Shown here: positions 25,601 through 34,668 of the stretch, one piece after another | How positions within the stretch are numbered: position 1 is the stretch's first letter | Layout: each line of letters begins with the position of its first letter | DNA from: Nocardia acidivorans NBRC 108247 | Lineage (GTDB): Bacteria > Actinomycetota > Actinomycetes > Mycobacteriales > Mycobacteriaceae | NCBI RefSeq assembly: GCF_001625085.1 | Contig: NZ_BDAW01000035.1 | Span: 29,006-93,005 of the forward strand | DNA length: 64,000 nucleotides | Reading direction: 5' to 3' | Program-made: the position numbers and the translations under genes | The notes under the pieces: model-generated | The model's input: the letters and a program-made list of their open reading frames with translations, nothing else | What the model was told of the DNA's origin: nothing | The model's database searches: none

Positions 25601-28600
25601 TCAGGAGCGGGTGAAGCGCAGTGTGACGAGCTGAAATGGCCGCAACCGCAAGCGGATTCCGTCACCCCGCGGGGCCTCTGCGGATTCTCCGGCCAGCGGG
25701 CGTTCCAGCAGATCGCAGCGTACGCAGCCGCTGAAATCGAATCCGGGGGAGATCGCGGCCTCCGCGCGGCCGCCATGCGCCTCGTACACCCGCAGCACGA
25801 TATCGCCGCTCTCGTCATCGGCGAGTTTGATCGCGCTGGTCACCACGGCGTCATTGTCGATGCTGAACAGCGGCCGCACACGCTCGGAGCGGCCCCGCGC
25901 GGGGGTCGTGAGATTGATGCGGTACCCGTCGCGCACCGCATCGGCCAGGGAAGCGCCCGGAAGCAGTGAATGCCGGAAATGATGGAATCCGTGATCGGTC
26001 TGCGGGTCCGGGAAGCGCGGTGCCCGCAGCAGGGATGCGCGCAGTGTGGTCGTGGTCCCGCCGTCGTCGCGGACGGTGCGGGTGACATCGTGTCCGTAGG
26101 TCGAATCATTGACCAGCGCCACACCCCAGCCCGGTTCGCCGAGGTGGACGAAGCGGTGGTTGCACGCCTCGAATTTGGCGTACTCCCAGCTGGTATTGGT
26201 GTGCGTCGGGCGATACATATGCCCGAACTGGGTTTCCGAGGCGTAGCGATCGGCGTGTATGTCCAGGGGGAAGGCGAGTTTCAGGAATTTCTCGGTCTCG
26301 AACCAGTCCACGGCGGTGTCGATATCCAGTGCGCGTGCGCCCGCGCGCAGGGTGATGGTCTGCTCGACCTTCGACGATCCGAACGAGCGGCCGATGCGCA
26401 CCGTTCCGGCTGATGTCGAATCCTCTTCCGCCATAAGCGAATCGACTTCGATAAGATCGGTGACGCGATTGCGATAGAACAGGTCGACATCCCAGGCGTC
26501 CCAGGAGTTCGGCAGATCCGGATGCAGCTGTAGCAGATTCGCGGCCGCATTCGGGGGCAGCGTTTCGCGCTGCCGCTCGATATCGAGGATCGAGACCACC
26601 AGGCCGCGCGCATCGATTTCCACGCGCAGCGAACCGTTTTCGAGAATGAATCCGCCCGCCGCCCGCTCGGTCACCGAGCATGGGGGAGCGCTCGGCATCG
26701 GCCCGGCCGCCCCGGCGGGAATCGAATGCCAGGCGTGCGGTGCGGGGTTGAAGAAGTTCGGTCCGGGTTCGTCGCCGCCGAGCGCGCGCTGTGCCGCATC
26801 GATGATCGAGGTGAGTTCCTCGGCCACCGCCGCATAGGTCTGGGCGGCCTCCCGGTACACCCAGGCGATGGCCGAGCCGGGCAGAATATCGTGAAACTGG
26901 TGCAGCAGCACCGTCTTCCAGATGCGATCCAGCGCCCGGTACGGGTACTCGAAGCCGGTGCGCACCGCCGCGGTGGCGGCCCAGAGCTCCGCCTCCCGCA
27001 GCAGATGTTCGCTCCGCCGATTGCCGTGCTTGGTCCGGGCCTGACTGGTCAGCGTGCCGCGATGCAGCTCCAAATAGAGTTCGCCCACCCACACCGCGGG
27101 ATTCGCGTATTCGGCCTCGGCCTCGGTGAAGAAGTCGGCGGGCGTTTCCCACACCACCCGGGGTGAGCCCTCGAGATCTTTCATCCGCGCGGCTTTGGCG
27201 ACCATTTCCCGGGTGGTCCCACCGCCACCGTCGCCCCAGCCGGTCGGGGCCAGTGACCGGGTTGCCCGCCCCTTCTCCTTGAAATTCCTTGCCGCATGCG
27301 CGATCTCGCTCCCCTGCATGGAACAGTTGTAGGTGTCGACCGGGGGGAAATGGGTGAAGATGCGCGTCCCGTCGATCCCCTCCCACAGAAAGGTGTGATG
27401 CGGGAACTGATTGATCTGGCTCCACGAGATCTTCTGCGTCAGCAGCCATTTCGACCCGGCGGCCTTGATGATTTGCGGCAGTCCCGCCGCGAATCCGAAG
27501 GTGTCGGGCAGCCACGCCTCCTGATTCTCGATACCGAACTCCTCGAGGAAGAACCGCTTGCCGTGCACGAACTGCCGCGCCATCGCCTCCGATCCGGGCA
27601 TATTCGTATCGGACTCCACCCACATGCCACCGGCGGGCACGAAGCGCCCCTGCGCCACAGCCTCTTTGATGCGCGCGTACACCTCGGGCCGATGCCGTTT
27701 CACGAAGTCGTACTGCGCCGCCTGTGACATGGTGAAGATGAATTCCGGTGAATCCGCCAGCAGCGCGGTCATGTTCGCGGTCGTGCGCGCCACCTTGCGC
27801 ACCGTCTCGCGCAGCGGCCACAACCACGCGGTATCGATATGCGCGTGCCCGACCGCCGAGATCCGATGTGCGGACGGGATTGCCGGGGCGGCCAGCGCAT
27901 CCGCCAGACAGGAGCGCGCCGCGGTCGCGGTGGCGTTCACATTCAGCAGATCGAGCGCATCGAGCGCGCGCTCGATGGCCCGCACGATGTCGTATCGCCG
28001 CGCCGGATCCTCGGGCATCTCGTGCATGAGCTCCCCGAGCACCTCGAGATCCTGCACCAGCTGCCAGACCTCTTCGTCGAACACCGCCAGATCCAGCCGC
28101 CCGAGCCGATACTGCGGTTCTCCACCGGCGGTCACCGTGTCCCCGAGCGCGGTCGGCCCGAAGAACGCGATGATCGGATTCGACGCCGCCTCCACATGCA
28201 ACAGCACCCGCTCACCACCGGTGACGGGCGAGCCGATCCGCACCCACTGATTGCGCGGATGCAACCCTTTCACCGGCGACCCGTCCGGCCGATACACCAG
28301 CCCCTCGCACTGAAACCCGGTCATATTCCGGTCGAATCCCAGATCGATCAACGCCTCGACGGTCTTGCCCGCCCACTCCTGCGGCACCGTCCCCTCGACG
28401 GTCAACCAACTCGTCCCCCACGGCGCACCCCACCGCGCCCCCGATTCCACCGGTGTCCCGGGCGCGGCGATCCCCTCGGCCACCTCCACAGGTTCCCCCG
28501 GCGCCACCCACATCGACGCCCGCAGTGGCACCGACTCCGGATAGATCGCCGGAACGATCCGTTCACCCAGAACCCGCCCGAGGCGGCCCTCGATCAACCG

Positions 28601-28615
28601 ACGGTCATCGTGCAT
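25601..28615 (-). CDS. Alpha-mannosidase, glycoside hydrolase family 38
   Basis: A 1004-aa GH38 enzyme that removes alpha-linked mannose. Zinc ligands lie in AHIDTAWLWPLRET near residue 260. The nucleophile aspartate is in LPDTFGF near 370. HQFHDILPGSAI near 575 completes the catalytic domain, and the rest is the beta-rich C-terminal part of the family. No signal peptide, so it is cytoplasmic like Rv0648. Length is normal. ATG at 28615 follows GGAG. A GH76 mannanase-like lipoprotein lies 2.3 kb downstream; together they could recycle mannan from lipomannan, but they are not in one operon. Confidence 0.93.
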   Translation of the reverse strand: MHDDRRLIEGRLGRVLGERIVPAIYPESVPLRASMWVAPGEPVEVAEGIAAPGTPVESGARWGAPWGTSWLTVEGTVPQEWAGKTVEALIDLGFDRNMTGFQCEGLVYRPDGSPVKGLHPRNQWVRIGSPVTGGERVLLHVEAASNPIIAFFGPTALGDTVTAGGEPQYRLGRLDLAVFDEEVWQLVQDLEVLGELMHEMPEDPARRYDIVRAIERALDALDLLNVNATATAARSCLADALAAPAIPSAHRISAVGHAHIDTAWLWPLRETVRKVARTTANMTALLADSPEFIFTMSQAAQYDFVKRHRPEVYARIKEAVAQGRFVPAGGMWVESDTNMPGSEAMARQFVHGKRFFLEEFGIENQEAWLPDTFGFAAGLPQIIKAAGSKWLLTQKISWSQINQFPHHTFLWEGIDGTRIFTHFPPVDTYNCSMQGSEIAHAARNFKEKGRATRSLAPTGWGDGGGGTTREMVAKAARMKDLEGSPRVVWETPADFFTEAEAEYANPAVWVGELYLELHRGTLTSQARTKHGNRRSEHLLREAELWAATAAVRTGFEYPYRALDRIWKTVLLHQFHDILPGSAIAWVYREAAQTYAAVAEELTSIIDAAQRALGGDEPGPNFFNPAPHAWHSIPAGAAGPMPSAPPCSVTERAAGGFILENGSLRVEIDARGLVVSILDIERQRETLPPNAAANLLQLHPDLPNSWDAWDVDLFYRNRVTDLIEVDSLMAEEDSTSAGTVRIGRSFGSSKVEQTITLRAGARALDIDTAVDWFETEKFLKLAFPLDIHADRYASETQFGHMYRPTHTNTSWEYAKFEACNHRFVHLGEPGWGVALVNDSTYGHDVTRTVRDDGGTTTTLRASLLRAPRFPDPQTDHGFHHFRHSLLPGASLADAVRDGYRINLTTPARGRSERVRPLFSIDNDAVVTSAIKLADDESGDIVLRVYEAHGGRAEAAISPGFDFSGCVRCDLLERPLAGESAEAPRGDGIRLRLRPFQLVTLRFTRS

Positions 28616-28718
28616 AGCGGCAGCTCCGATCGCACCGGGAAAGTGATCATCGAATCGCCTTCATTCTCCGGCACCCCGGTGAATTTCCGGCCACGCTCGC
28701 ATACGTGTTGAGAACGCT

Positions 28719-29077
28719 TCAGCCGCGCACCCGGTCGGGCAGCTCCTCCCGCGCCGCCAACCACTCCGCCGGCACCCCGCGCACCCCCGCACCACTCCCA
28801 ATCCCCGTGTGAGCGGCCAGGATTCCACCGACGATCGCCGCGGTGGTGTCCACATCCCCACCCGCCGGCACACACGCGGTGACGGCTGCGGGGTAATCGT
28901 TCACATAGGTCGCCGCCGCCCACAGCGTGAACGGCACCGTGTCCTATGCGGGCACCCGCGCGCCATTGCCGAGCTCATAGGCGGCCTCCTCCACCGACTT
29001 CCCGAGCAACTCACGCGCCCGGCGAATACCCTCCGCCGTTCGCCCGGCCACCGGATACGGCTCGACAACTGCCAGTA
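28719..29077 (-). pseudogene. ADP-ribosylglycohydrolase remnant with internal amber codon
   Basis: The C-terminal part of an ADP-ribosylglycohydrolase (DraG fold) can be read from about 29077 to TGA at 28719: YPVAGRTAEGIRRARELLG, then GNGARVPA, then DTVPFTLWAAATYVNDYP, and the metal-binding CVPAGGDVDTTAAIVGG. An in-frame TAG at 28944-28946 stands where the family has Gln (VPAQDTVPF), consistent with a CAG to TAG change. Everything upstream of about 29077, including the first metal-binding half, is missing. It is decayed; a short C-terminal peptide could still be made from GTG at 28937. Confidence 0.8.
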
Positions 29078-29393
29078 TTCACCTGGTGCACAACCTGTTT
29101 CACGAGTCGATACGGTATGGCGTTGTCGCAGGTCGGCGCGTTGATATCCGGGCACGAAACCCGTTTGTGGGTCGACTGATACCCGCGCGAAGCGCGCGGG
29201 GTGCAATCGTCATACAGATGTGTTGCCGTTCGGCACGTATGTTCATCTGATGGTGGTCGCGGCGCGGCATGCTGTTGGCTAGGCAGGCGAGCGGCCATGT
29301 GCTGACTTCGGAATCCGGTGCGGCGGCGGGCGCTAATGGGGCGTCCGCCGATCAACAGCGACAGCAGGATGTGCAGAGCCCGTGGTGATAGAG
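29078..29393. other. Gene-free stretch with perfect hairpin
   Basis: No convincing gene is seen in these 316 bases between the DraG remnant and the desaturase. A perfect 8-bp stem with a 3-base loop (CCCGCGCG/AAG/CGCGCGGG) lies at 29182-29200, just after a possible 20-codon frame at 29117-29179 that has no clear ribosome site. The region probably contains the desaturase promoter and the breakpoint that removed the front of the DraG gene. Confidence 0.4.
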
Positions 29394-30446
29394 ATGACGC
29401 AGCGTAGGTCTGCGTTGATAGTGCAGAGCCGGGTGCCGGTGGTGCGTGACTCCGCACCGATACGCGGCAGTGAGTACGCGGTGTTGATGCGGCGGGTGCG
29501 CCAGGCGGGTTTGCTGGACAGACGCCTGCGCTCCTATGCCTGGCGCAGCGCGTTGACCGGAGCCGCGTTCGTGGGCGGCTGGGCCGCGTTCGTGGCGATC
29601 GGTGATTCGTGGTGGGTATTGGCCGTCGCGGTTTTGCTGGCGGCGGTCTTCTCCCAGCTCGCGTTCCTGGGCCACGATGCCGGGCACCGGCAGATCTTCG
29701 GTAAGCGCAAGGCGAACTACGTCTACGGTGTGATCGCGGGCAATCTCGCCACCGGATTGAGCATCGGCTGGTGGACGAGCAACCACAACCGCCACCACGC
29801 CCACCCCAATACCGAGGGCGCGGACCCCGATGTCTCGGGTGTGCTGGCGCATTCGGGCGAGCGCGCGGCCACCGGTAAAGGCTTGCGCCGCTTCATCTTC
29901 CGCTACCAGGCGTGGCTGTTCTTCCCCATGCTGTTCCTGGAGGCGGGCAGCCTGCACTTCTCCAGTGTCCGCGCGGTGCTGAAATGGCCGCTGCAACACC
30001 GCCTCTGGGAAGGCGCGCTGCTGGCCGCGCACGCCGCCGGTTACCTGGCCACGGTCTTGTTGGTGCTCTCACCGGGCAAGGCCCTGGTCTTCATCGCCCT
30101 GCAACAGGGCCTGTTCGGCTTCTACATGGGCTGCACCTTCGCCCCCAATCACAAAGGCATGGAAGTCTTCCCGGAGGGCGACAACACCGACTTCCTGCGC
30201 CGCCAAGTGCTGTCCTCCCGCAACGTGCGGGGCAGTTTCGTCACCGATACCGCCCTCGGCGGCCTCAACTACCAGATCGAGCACCATCTCTTCCCCTCCA
30301 TGCCCCGCCCCAACCTGCGGCTCGCACAACCCATCGTCATCGAATTCTGTGCCGCTAGAGGAATTCCCTACGCCGAGACCGGACTGCTCACCTCCTACGC
30401 CCAGGCGCTCACCCACCTGAACGCCGTAGGCCGCCGGGCCCGCTGA
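29394..30446 (+). CDS. Fatty acid desaturase (acyl-lipid type)
   Basis: A second membrane di-iron desaturase, 350 aa. Histidine clusters are GHDAGH, HNRHH and QIEHH, with membrane segments between boxes one and two and two and three. It differs clearly from the desaturase at 0.2 kb, being closer to acyl-lipid/front-end desaturases. No fused cytochrome b5. ATG at 29394 is chosen; a GTG at 29382 would add four residues. No partner ferredoxin reductase is adjacent. It may help adjust membrane fluidity. Confidence 0.9.
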   Translation: MTQRRSALIVQSRVPVVRDSAPIRGSEYAVLMRRVRQAGLLDRRLRSYAWRSALTGAAFVGGWAAFVAIGDSWWVLAVAVLLAAVFSQLAFLGHDAGHRQIFGKRKANYVYGVIAGNLATGLSIGWWTSNHNRHHAHPNTEGADPDVSGVLAHSGERAATGKGLRRFIFRYQAWLFFPMLFLEAGSLHFSSVRAVLKWPLQHRLWEGALLAAHAAGYLATVLLVLSPGKALVFIALQQGLFGFYMGCTFAPNHKGMEVFPEGDNTDFLRRQVLSSRNVRGSFVTDTALGGLNYQIEHHLFPSMPRPNLRLAQPIVIEFCAARGIPYAETGLLTSYAQALTHLNAVGRRAR

Positions 30447-30582
30447 CCTGATCCCGCGCCGCCAACGGTTTTCGCGGCCATGATGGCCGGGTGTCCACCT
30501 TCGGCCTGGCCGAACCACCGCTGCTCCATCGCCTGCGCACCGCGACCACTGTTCGGCCGTTGCCCTGCCCGCACCGACCGCG

Positions 30583-30809
30583 CTACGCGCTCAGGCGGAC
30601 CGGTAGCCGGAGGTGTCCGTGGGAGAGGAAGCTGCCCGTGGTGGGCAGTGTCGCGGCATCGGCGGCCAGGGGGAACAGGTTGCGCGCACACCGCCGGGCA
30701 GCTCCACCTGGGTGACCGGGCCGCGTTCGCGCAGCCTGGCGGATTCACCCTGGACATCGGATCCCATGGGGTCCAGGACAATGGGTTGTGCGTCCACGGT
30801 GTTCTCCAA
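30583..30809 (-). pseudogene. Cytochrome P450 remnant: N- and C-termini joined, middle deleted
   Basis: The first about 40 codons (from 30809: QPIVLDPMGSDVQGESARL, then GPVTQVELPGGVRA) are a typical P450 N-terminus. At about 30681-30687 the text switches, with a change of frame, to a P450 C-terminus: NLFPLAADAATLPTTGSFLS followed by LRLPVRLSA and TAG at 30583. Some 330 codons with the I-helix, ExxR and haem-binding cysteine are gone. Such a product cannot bind haem. It is a clear internal-deletion pseudogene. Confidence 0.75.
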
Positions 30810-30904
30810 TCGACCTCGGCGCTGTGCGGTGTCTCGCGTCCGGTGCCTTCGTGTCGATGGCGTTCGCCGCGTGAAATCCGCTGGGCGGCAATATATTCAG
30901 CGCG

Positions 30905-32092
30905 TCAGGCGGGCGATTCGGAGTGCTGCGGGGTTGCCCGGTGGGGAGCGTTGAGCGCGTCCAGGGCCGCCGCCTGGGTGGCGAAGTTGGGGTGGTCGTC
31001 CGGTTGCGGTACGCCCTGCCAACGGAATCCGTACTCACCCTCGGTATCGCGCAGCGAATTCGCCTGGCGGGTCAGGAAATCGACCGACGCGACCCGCGAT
31101 CGACCGGTCTCGAGCAGGTCCCGGTAGCCGCGCACGAAAACGCCCCGATAGATCTCGGCATCGTGACAGGACGGACCCGGGCAGCCGGGCGCACTCGGCT
31201 CGTCCAGGATTCCGTCCCGAAGGAACGGCGACCCGTTCCGGGTGGTGGTCGCGGCAATCCGATCGGCGATGCCGAGTAACTGGGCATTGCCCGTAAGCCG
31301 GTACAGTGCAACGATTCCGGTGAGCATCTCACCCTGCCCGTAGGTCCATCGCGTGTTCTCGTCGACCAGCACGCAGGTGTTCTCGTACCGGTCGAGATGA
31401 TCGTTCATCATTCCGGCGGGATCCACCAGCGCGCCGCCCGCGCCCCGGGCGAACCAGTCCCAGGTGGCGGTGGCTCGCGCGGCATACCCCGCTCGATTCG
31501 CGGGCTCGACCCGGGCGCCGAGTTGTGCCGTCGCACTGAGGTACAGCGCATTGGTGATCGAGTTCACCTGCCGCCACGGGCGCAACTCGGGATCGACGCC
31601 CACCCGCGCCCAGGGCATGCCACCACCGCAGAACGACGCCCGTTGATCGTCGAGCCCGTCCACGATCGTGCGCGCCGCGGTGAGATAGCGCTGCTCTCCG
31701 GTCAGGTCGAAGGCATTGATCCAGGCCAGCGCCCACCATAATTCGTCATCGTTGTACCCGGTCGTGCGGGGCAATCCGGTGCGCGCCACATCACCGTGCG
31801 CATAGGTCTGCTCGACATACCCGAGATATCGGCGATCCCCGGTCCCGCGCATGTAGTCGATCACCGAGTTCAGCGCATTGGCGCTCTGCCAGGTACTCGC
31901 ATCGTTCTCCCAGAGCCCCGTGCCGTGGTCGTATCGCTCCAGCAGCCGCTCCACCGCCCGCATGCGCCGTGGTGCGTCGATAGCGGTCTCCCCGGCAGCC
32001 CTGGGCTCAGCGGCGCAACCCGCGAGCGCCACCGCGACCGCACCGACCACCGCCGCCCACCGGACCCTGTTGTTCGCGATCACGGCTGCCAC
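30905..32092 (-). CDS. Secreted GH76 alpha-1,6-mannanase-like lipoprotein
   Basis: A 395-aa glycoside hydrolase family 76 protein. A signal peptide ends in the lipobox LAGC, so it should be a lipoprotein outside the membrane. The catalytic aspartate pair is in YNDDELWWALAW near residue 115, and the alpha/alpha barrel repeats of tryptophan-rich helices follow. Family members cut or transfer alpha-1,6-mannan chains. In an organism with lipomannan it could remodel the cell's own envelope or degrade foreign mannan. Single gene; length normal. Confidence 0.88.
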   Translation of the reverse strand: MAAVIANNRVRWAAVVGAVAVALAGCAAEPRAAGETAIDAPRRMRAVERLLERYDHGTGLWENDASTWQSANALNSVIDYMRGTGDRRYLGYVEQTYAHGDVARTGLPRTTGYNDDELWWALAWINAFDLTGEQRYLTAARTIVDGLDDQRASFCGGGMPWARVGVDPELRPWRQVNSITNALYLSATAQLGARVEPANRAGYAARATATWDWFARGAGGALVDPAGMMNDHLDRYENTCVLVDENTRWTYGQGEMLTGIVALYRLTGNAQLLGIADRIAATTTRNGSPFLRDGILDEPSAPGCPGPSCHDAEIYRGVFVRGYRDLLETGRSRVASVDFLTRQANSLRDTEGEYGFRWQGVPQPDDHPNFATQAAALDALNAPHRATPQHSESPA

Positions 32093-32199
32093 GTTATCGG
32101 CGCGAACTTAAGAGATCTCGTAGGCGACGCTCAGGCTACGGCCAGAATCGCGCGGCACTGTGGAGGATGGAAGTTCGCCGGTGCGAGTGGAGGTGCGGG

Positions 32200-32550
32200 A
32201 TGGTCGAGTTGGAGATCACGGGGACGACCGTGACGGTGCACGTGACCGGAGCGCATCGGGTACTGGCGCTGCGCGAACGGTTGACATTCGATCTGTCGCA
32301 GGTCACCGCCGTGCAGGCGGCCGAGGTGGATCTGCGGCCGCCGTGGGTTCGCGCCCCCGGCACCTTCTTCCCGGGTGTGATCGCGGCCGGAACCTTCCGA
32401 GGTAAGGGGCGCAAGGAATTCTGGGATACGCAGTTCGGCGGGCAGGGTGTGCGGATCGATTTGGCCGGCGCCGATTTCACCCGGCTGGTGGTCGACGTCG
32501 TGGATCCGGACGTCGTGGTGCGTCAGCTGCGCCGGGCCGCGGCCGCCTGA
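32200..32550 (+). CDS. Hypothetical protein, 116 aa (PH-like fold possible)
   Basis: A small protein of alternating beta strands ending in a helix, which recalls bacterial PH-like domains found in actinobacteria; the similarity is of pattern only. ATG at 32200 is preferred over upstream ATG 32167 because GGAGG lies 6 bases before it. No signal peptide or membrane helix. The 3' end overlaps the convergent MerR gene by 28 bases. Function unknown. Confidence 0.65.
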   Translation: MVELEITGTTVTVHVTGAHRVLALRERLTFDLSQVTAVQAAEVDLRPPWVRAPGTFFPGVIAAGTFRGKGRKEFWDTQFGGQGVRIDLAGADFTRLVVDVVDPDVVVRQLRRAAAA

Positions 32551-33491
32551 TCCGGGGCCGCGTCACTCCGCGGCTCGCTCGTCGTCCGGGCGAGTGCGTC
32601 GAACAACCAGCGTTGCCCCGCTCCGGCGGTGGTCGAGGCATTCATGAGTTCGCCCGCGCGCTGCCAATAGCGCTGGGTGCGCGGGTCGGTGTCATGGCAT
32701 CCGAGGGCGAGCCGGGCCCGGAAGCCCGGCGTATCGCGGGCGGCGCGGGCGGTGGCGTGCGCGTCCACATAGCGATCCAGCGCCCGGCCGGGGCAGGGCC
32801 GCACGCCCGCGGCAAGGGCACTCTCGGCCATCCCGCACGCCTCACCCACCCCGGCGATCAATCCCGCGCGATCCGGGATGCGGTACGGGTCCGAACGCCA
32901 GAGCTGTTGTGACACAACCAGGCTGAACTCCCGATCGCTGACCAGCGTCACCAGTTCGGCATAGGCGACGACCTGCTCCGGCGTCGGATCGCTCAGCCGC
33001 CCCGGCACATTCATATCCACGAACCCGTCGAACAGCGCCGACGGCACCGGCGTGAGCACCCGCCGCCAGAAACCCACCAGCGTCTCGTAGGCGGACGCAC
33101 CGCTCTGCACATTCGCGAGCAATTCCAGGCGGGCCGCGCGTTCGGCGGGATCGGCATTCTCGATGGCCCGCAAAGAGGCTCGCCGCCAGGCCAATCCGTC
33201 GAGTTCGACATCCACCGCCGCGCGCTCGGCCGCCACCGCGTCGGCCAGCGATCGCTCACCGGTCAGCACCGCGCAGATCGCCGGGAGCCCCACCCCGAGG
33301 GTGCGCAGCCGCCGCACCAGCAGCAGCCGCTCGGTGGCCCGACCGCTGTCGAACAGGCGATGTCCGCCCGAACTGCGCACCGATTCCAAAACCCCGTTAT
33401 CGCAGTAGAACCGGATGGTGCGCACCGGAACGCCGGTGCGCTCGGCCAACTCCCCGATGCTCACCAATCCGCGAAGTGTGTCGTGAGTCAC
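32523..33491 (-). CDS. MerR-family regulator (paralogue 2)
   Basis: A 322-aa MerR regulator, similar along its full length to the one at 5.8-6.7 kb. Shared landmarks are the helix SIGELAERTGVPVRTIRFYC, the wing GGHRLFD, GERSLADAV, and LDRYVDAHATAR near the C-terminus. GTG at 33491 aligns with the paralogue's start and follows GGAGG. The divergent gene is a maleylpyruvate-isomerase-like protein, and the spacer carries an operator nearly the same as that of paralogue 1. The ligand is unknown; the conserved C-terminal domain suggests the two sense related signals. Confidence 0.87.
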   Translation of the reverse strand: MTHDTLRGLVSIGELAERTGVPVRTIRFYCDNGVLESVRSSGGHRLFDSGRATERLLLVRRLRTLGVGLPAICAVLTGERSLADAVAAERAAVDVELDGLAWRRASLRAIENADPAERAARLELLANVQSGASAYETLVGFWRRVLTPVPSALFDGFVDMNVPGRLSDPTPEQVVAYAELVTLVSDREFSLVVSQQLWRSDPYRIPDRAGLIAGVGEACGMAESALAAGVRPCPGRALDRYVDAHATARAARDTPGFRARLALGCHDTDPRTQRYWQRAGELMNASTTAGAGQRWLFDALARTTSEPRSDAAPDQAAAARRS

Positions 33492-33497
33492 TGTTCC

Positions 33498-33529
33498 TTG
33501 AACCTCCACCCGGGTGGAGTTCCTACGGT
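33498..33529 (+). promoter_or_regulatory. MerR-type promoter/operator, perfect palindrome
   Basis: TTGAAC (33498-33503) and TACGGT (33524-33529) are separated by 20 bases. The spacer holds CTCCACCCGGGTGGAG, a perfect 16-base palindrome centred between the two boxes, as in MerR-activated promoters. It drives the isomerase-like gene at 33560. The -35 box and first half-site equal those at 6708-6721. Confidence 0.72.
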
Positions 33530-33559
33530 ACTAGGGCCGAAGCGAAAGGAATTCACCCG

Positions 33560-34207
33560 ATGACCACCACCCCCGACGATATCTGGCGGGCCGTCTCCGC
33601 CGAGCGCAGCACCCTGGTGGAACTGCTCGAATCGCTCTCCGTTCCGGATTGGGACCGCGCGTCGCTCTGCTCCGAGTGGCGAATCCGCGATGTGGTCGCG
33701 CACGTCGTGCTCTCCAGCAACCCGACCCTCGGCGCGCTGCTGATCAATCTGATCCGGGCGCGCGGCAGTATCACCCGCTTCGCCCGGGACACCGGAATCC
33801 GGCACGCCGAGACTCGAAGCCCCGCGCAACTCCTGGACGAACTGCGCGCCACCATCCCGCTGCGCACCACCGCACCGGGGACCACACCGACGGATCGCCT
33901 GATGGATGTGCTGGTGCATATTCAGGACATCGCCATCCCGCTGGGTGTGCGCATCGAAATGCCCACGGCGGCAGCACGTCTGGCCATCGAGCGGGTGTGG
34001 CGCACCAATTGGCTGTTCCACTCCGCGCAACGGCTCGCCGGTTTCCACCTCACCGCGACCGATATCGACTGGTCCGCGGGCTCCGGCGCGATCGTCGAGG
34101 CCCCGATCGCCGACCTGCTGTTGCTGGCCGCCGGTCGCACCGCCCGCCTCGACGCCCTGACCGGGCCGGGTGCGGCCGCGCTCGTTCAACGGGTGGGGGT
34201 GAGCTAG
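33560..34207 (+). CDS. Maleylpyruvate-isomerase-family (DinB-like) protein
   Basis: A 215-aa protein of the actinobacterial TIGR03083/MDMPI family, with a four-helix DinB-like bundle. The typical start is WRAVSAERSTLVELLESL, followed by DWDRASLCSEWRIRDVVAHV, whose histidine is a usual metal ligand. Family members include mycothiol-dependent isomerases and transferases; most are untested. ATG at 33560 follows AAAGGA. It is expressed from the MerR-type promoter just upstream, so it may act on a toxic electrophile that the regulator senses. Confidence 0.8.
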   Translation: MTTTPDDIWRAVSAERSTLVELLESLSVPDWDRASLCSEWRIRDVVAHVVLSSNPTLGALLINLIRARGSITRFARDTGIRHAETRSPAQLLDELRATIPLRTTAPGTTPTDRLMDVLVHIQDIAIPLGVRIEMPTAAARLAIERVWRTNWLFHSAQRLAGFHLTATDIDWSAGSGAIVEAPIADLLLLAAGRTARLDALTGPGAAALVQRVGVS

Positions 34208-34496
34208 TCGCGATCGGGCGGCCGGGACGATCTTTCTGTATCGGTCGCCCAATTCGTGCCGAGACCGCACAATCAGTGGATCGGCATATCCAGATCGGAA
34301 TCGCCATCATGACTCTCATATGGCTCGGCCCCCAAGGTGGTGGCAGGCACCGCAATCCGACCGCGAACGGCTGAATCGGTGTGCGCGGTAACAATATGGC
34401 GGCTTCGTGGTGAGCGGATGGATACGTCGGGAGTGAGGGGCGGTGCGCGGGGGAACTCCCGAATCGCAGGCCTTTCGAAAGACCTAGGAGGACGCC
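34208..34496. other. Intergenic stretch with palindrome
   Basis: No convincing gene in these 289 bases. A palindrome with one mismatched pair (AGGCCTTTCGAAAGACCT) lies at 34468-34485, directly before the ribosome site of the small cysteine-rich gene, and could be its operator. A 21-codon frame at 34309-34374 lacks a ribosome site and is not called. Confidence 0.4.
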
Positions 34497-34664
34497 ATGG
34501 ACGAACCGGTATGCGTGGATTGCTGGCGGCGTGACAACCTCACCTTCGTGCAGCGATTGGATCCTGCCTTCTGTAAGCCGGGACCGGCGCATCGGTGTGC
34601 GTTGCACCGGGCGATGTTCGACGATCCGGGCGCCGCGGGCGGCCAGGATCGCCGGGCGGCCTAG
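34497..34664 (+). CDS. Small cysteine-rich protein, 55 aa
   Basis: A short frame with a strong ribosome site (AGGAGG, 5 bases before ATG). The product starts MDEPVCVDCWRRDN and continues with two further cysteines (FCKPG and HRCALH) and histidines, so four Cys and two His could bind zinc as a small ribbon. Third-position GC is high as in real genes. It is not a family I recognise. It converges on the NmrA-like gene 4 bases away. Confidence 0.6.
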   Translation: MDEPVCVDCWRRDNLTFVQRLDPAFCKPGPAHRCALHRAMFDDPGAAGGQDRRAA

Positions 34665-34668
34665 CTCC

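Noticed and set aside
24021..25634. A 537-codon frame on the plus strand opposite the hypothetical gene at 24-25.5 kb
   Set aside because: Both strands are open, so I compared them: the minus-strand product has balanced composition and buried hydrophobic segments, while the plus-strand product is His/Arg/Gln-rich without pattern. The minus strand was kept.
28944..28946. Programmed readthrough or pyrrolysine at the TAG codon
   Set aside because: The gene is also truncated upstream, so decay is the simpler explanation, and pyrrolysine use is not expected in this group.
29117..29179. A 20-codon gene before the hairpin at 29182
   Set aside because: No ribosome site and no conserved feature; too short to support.
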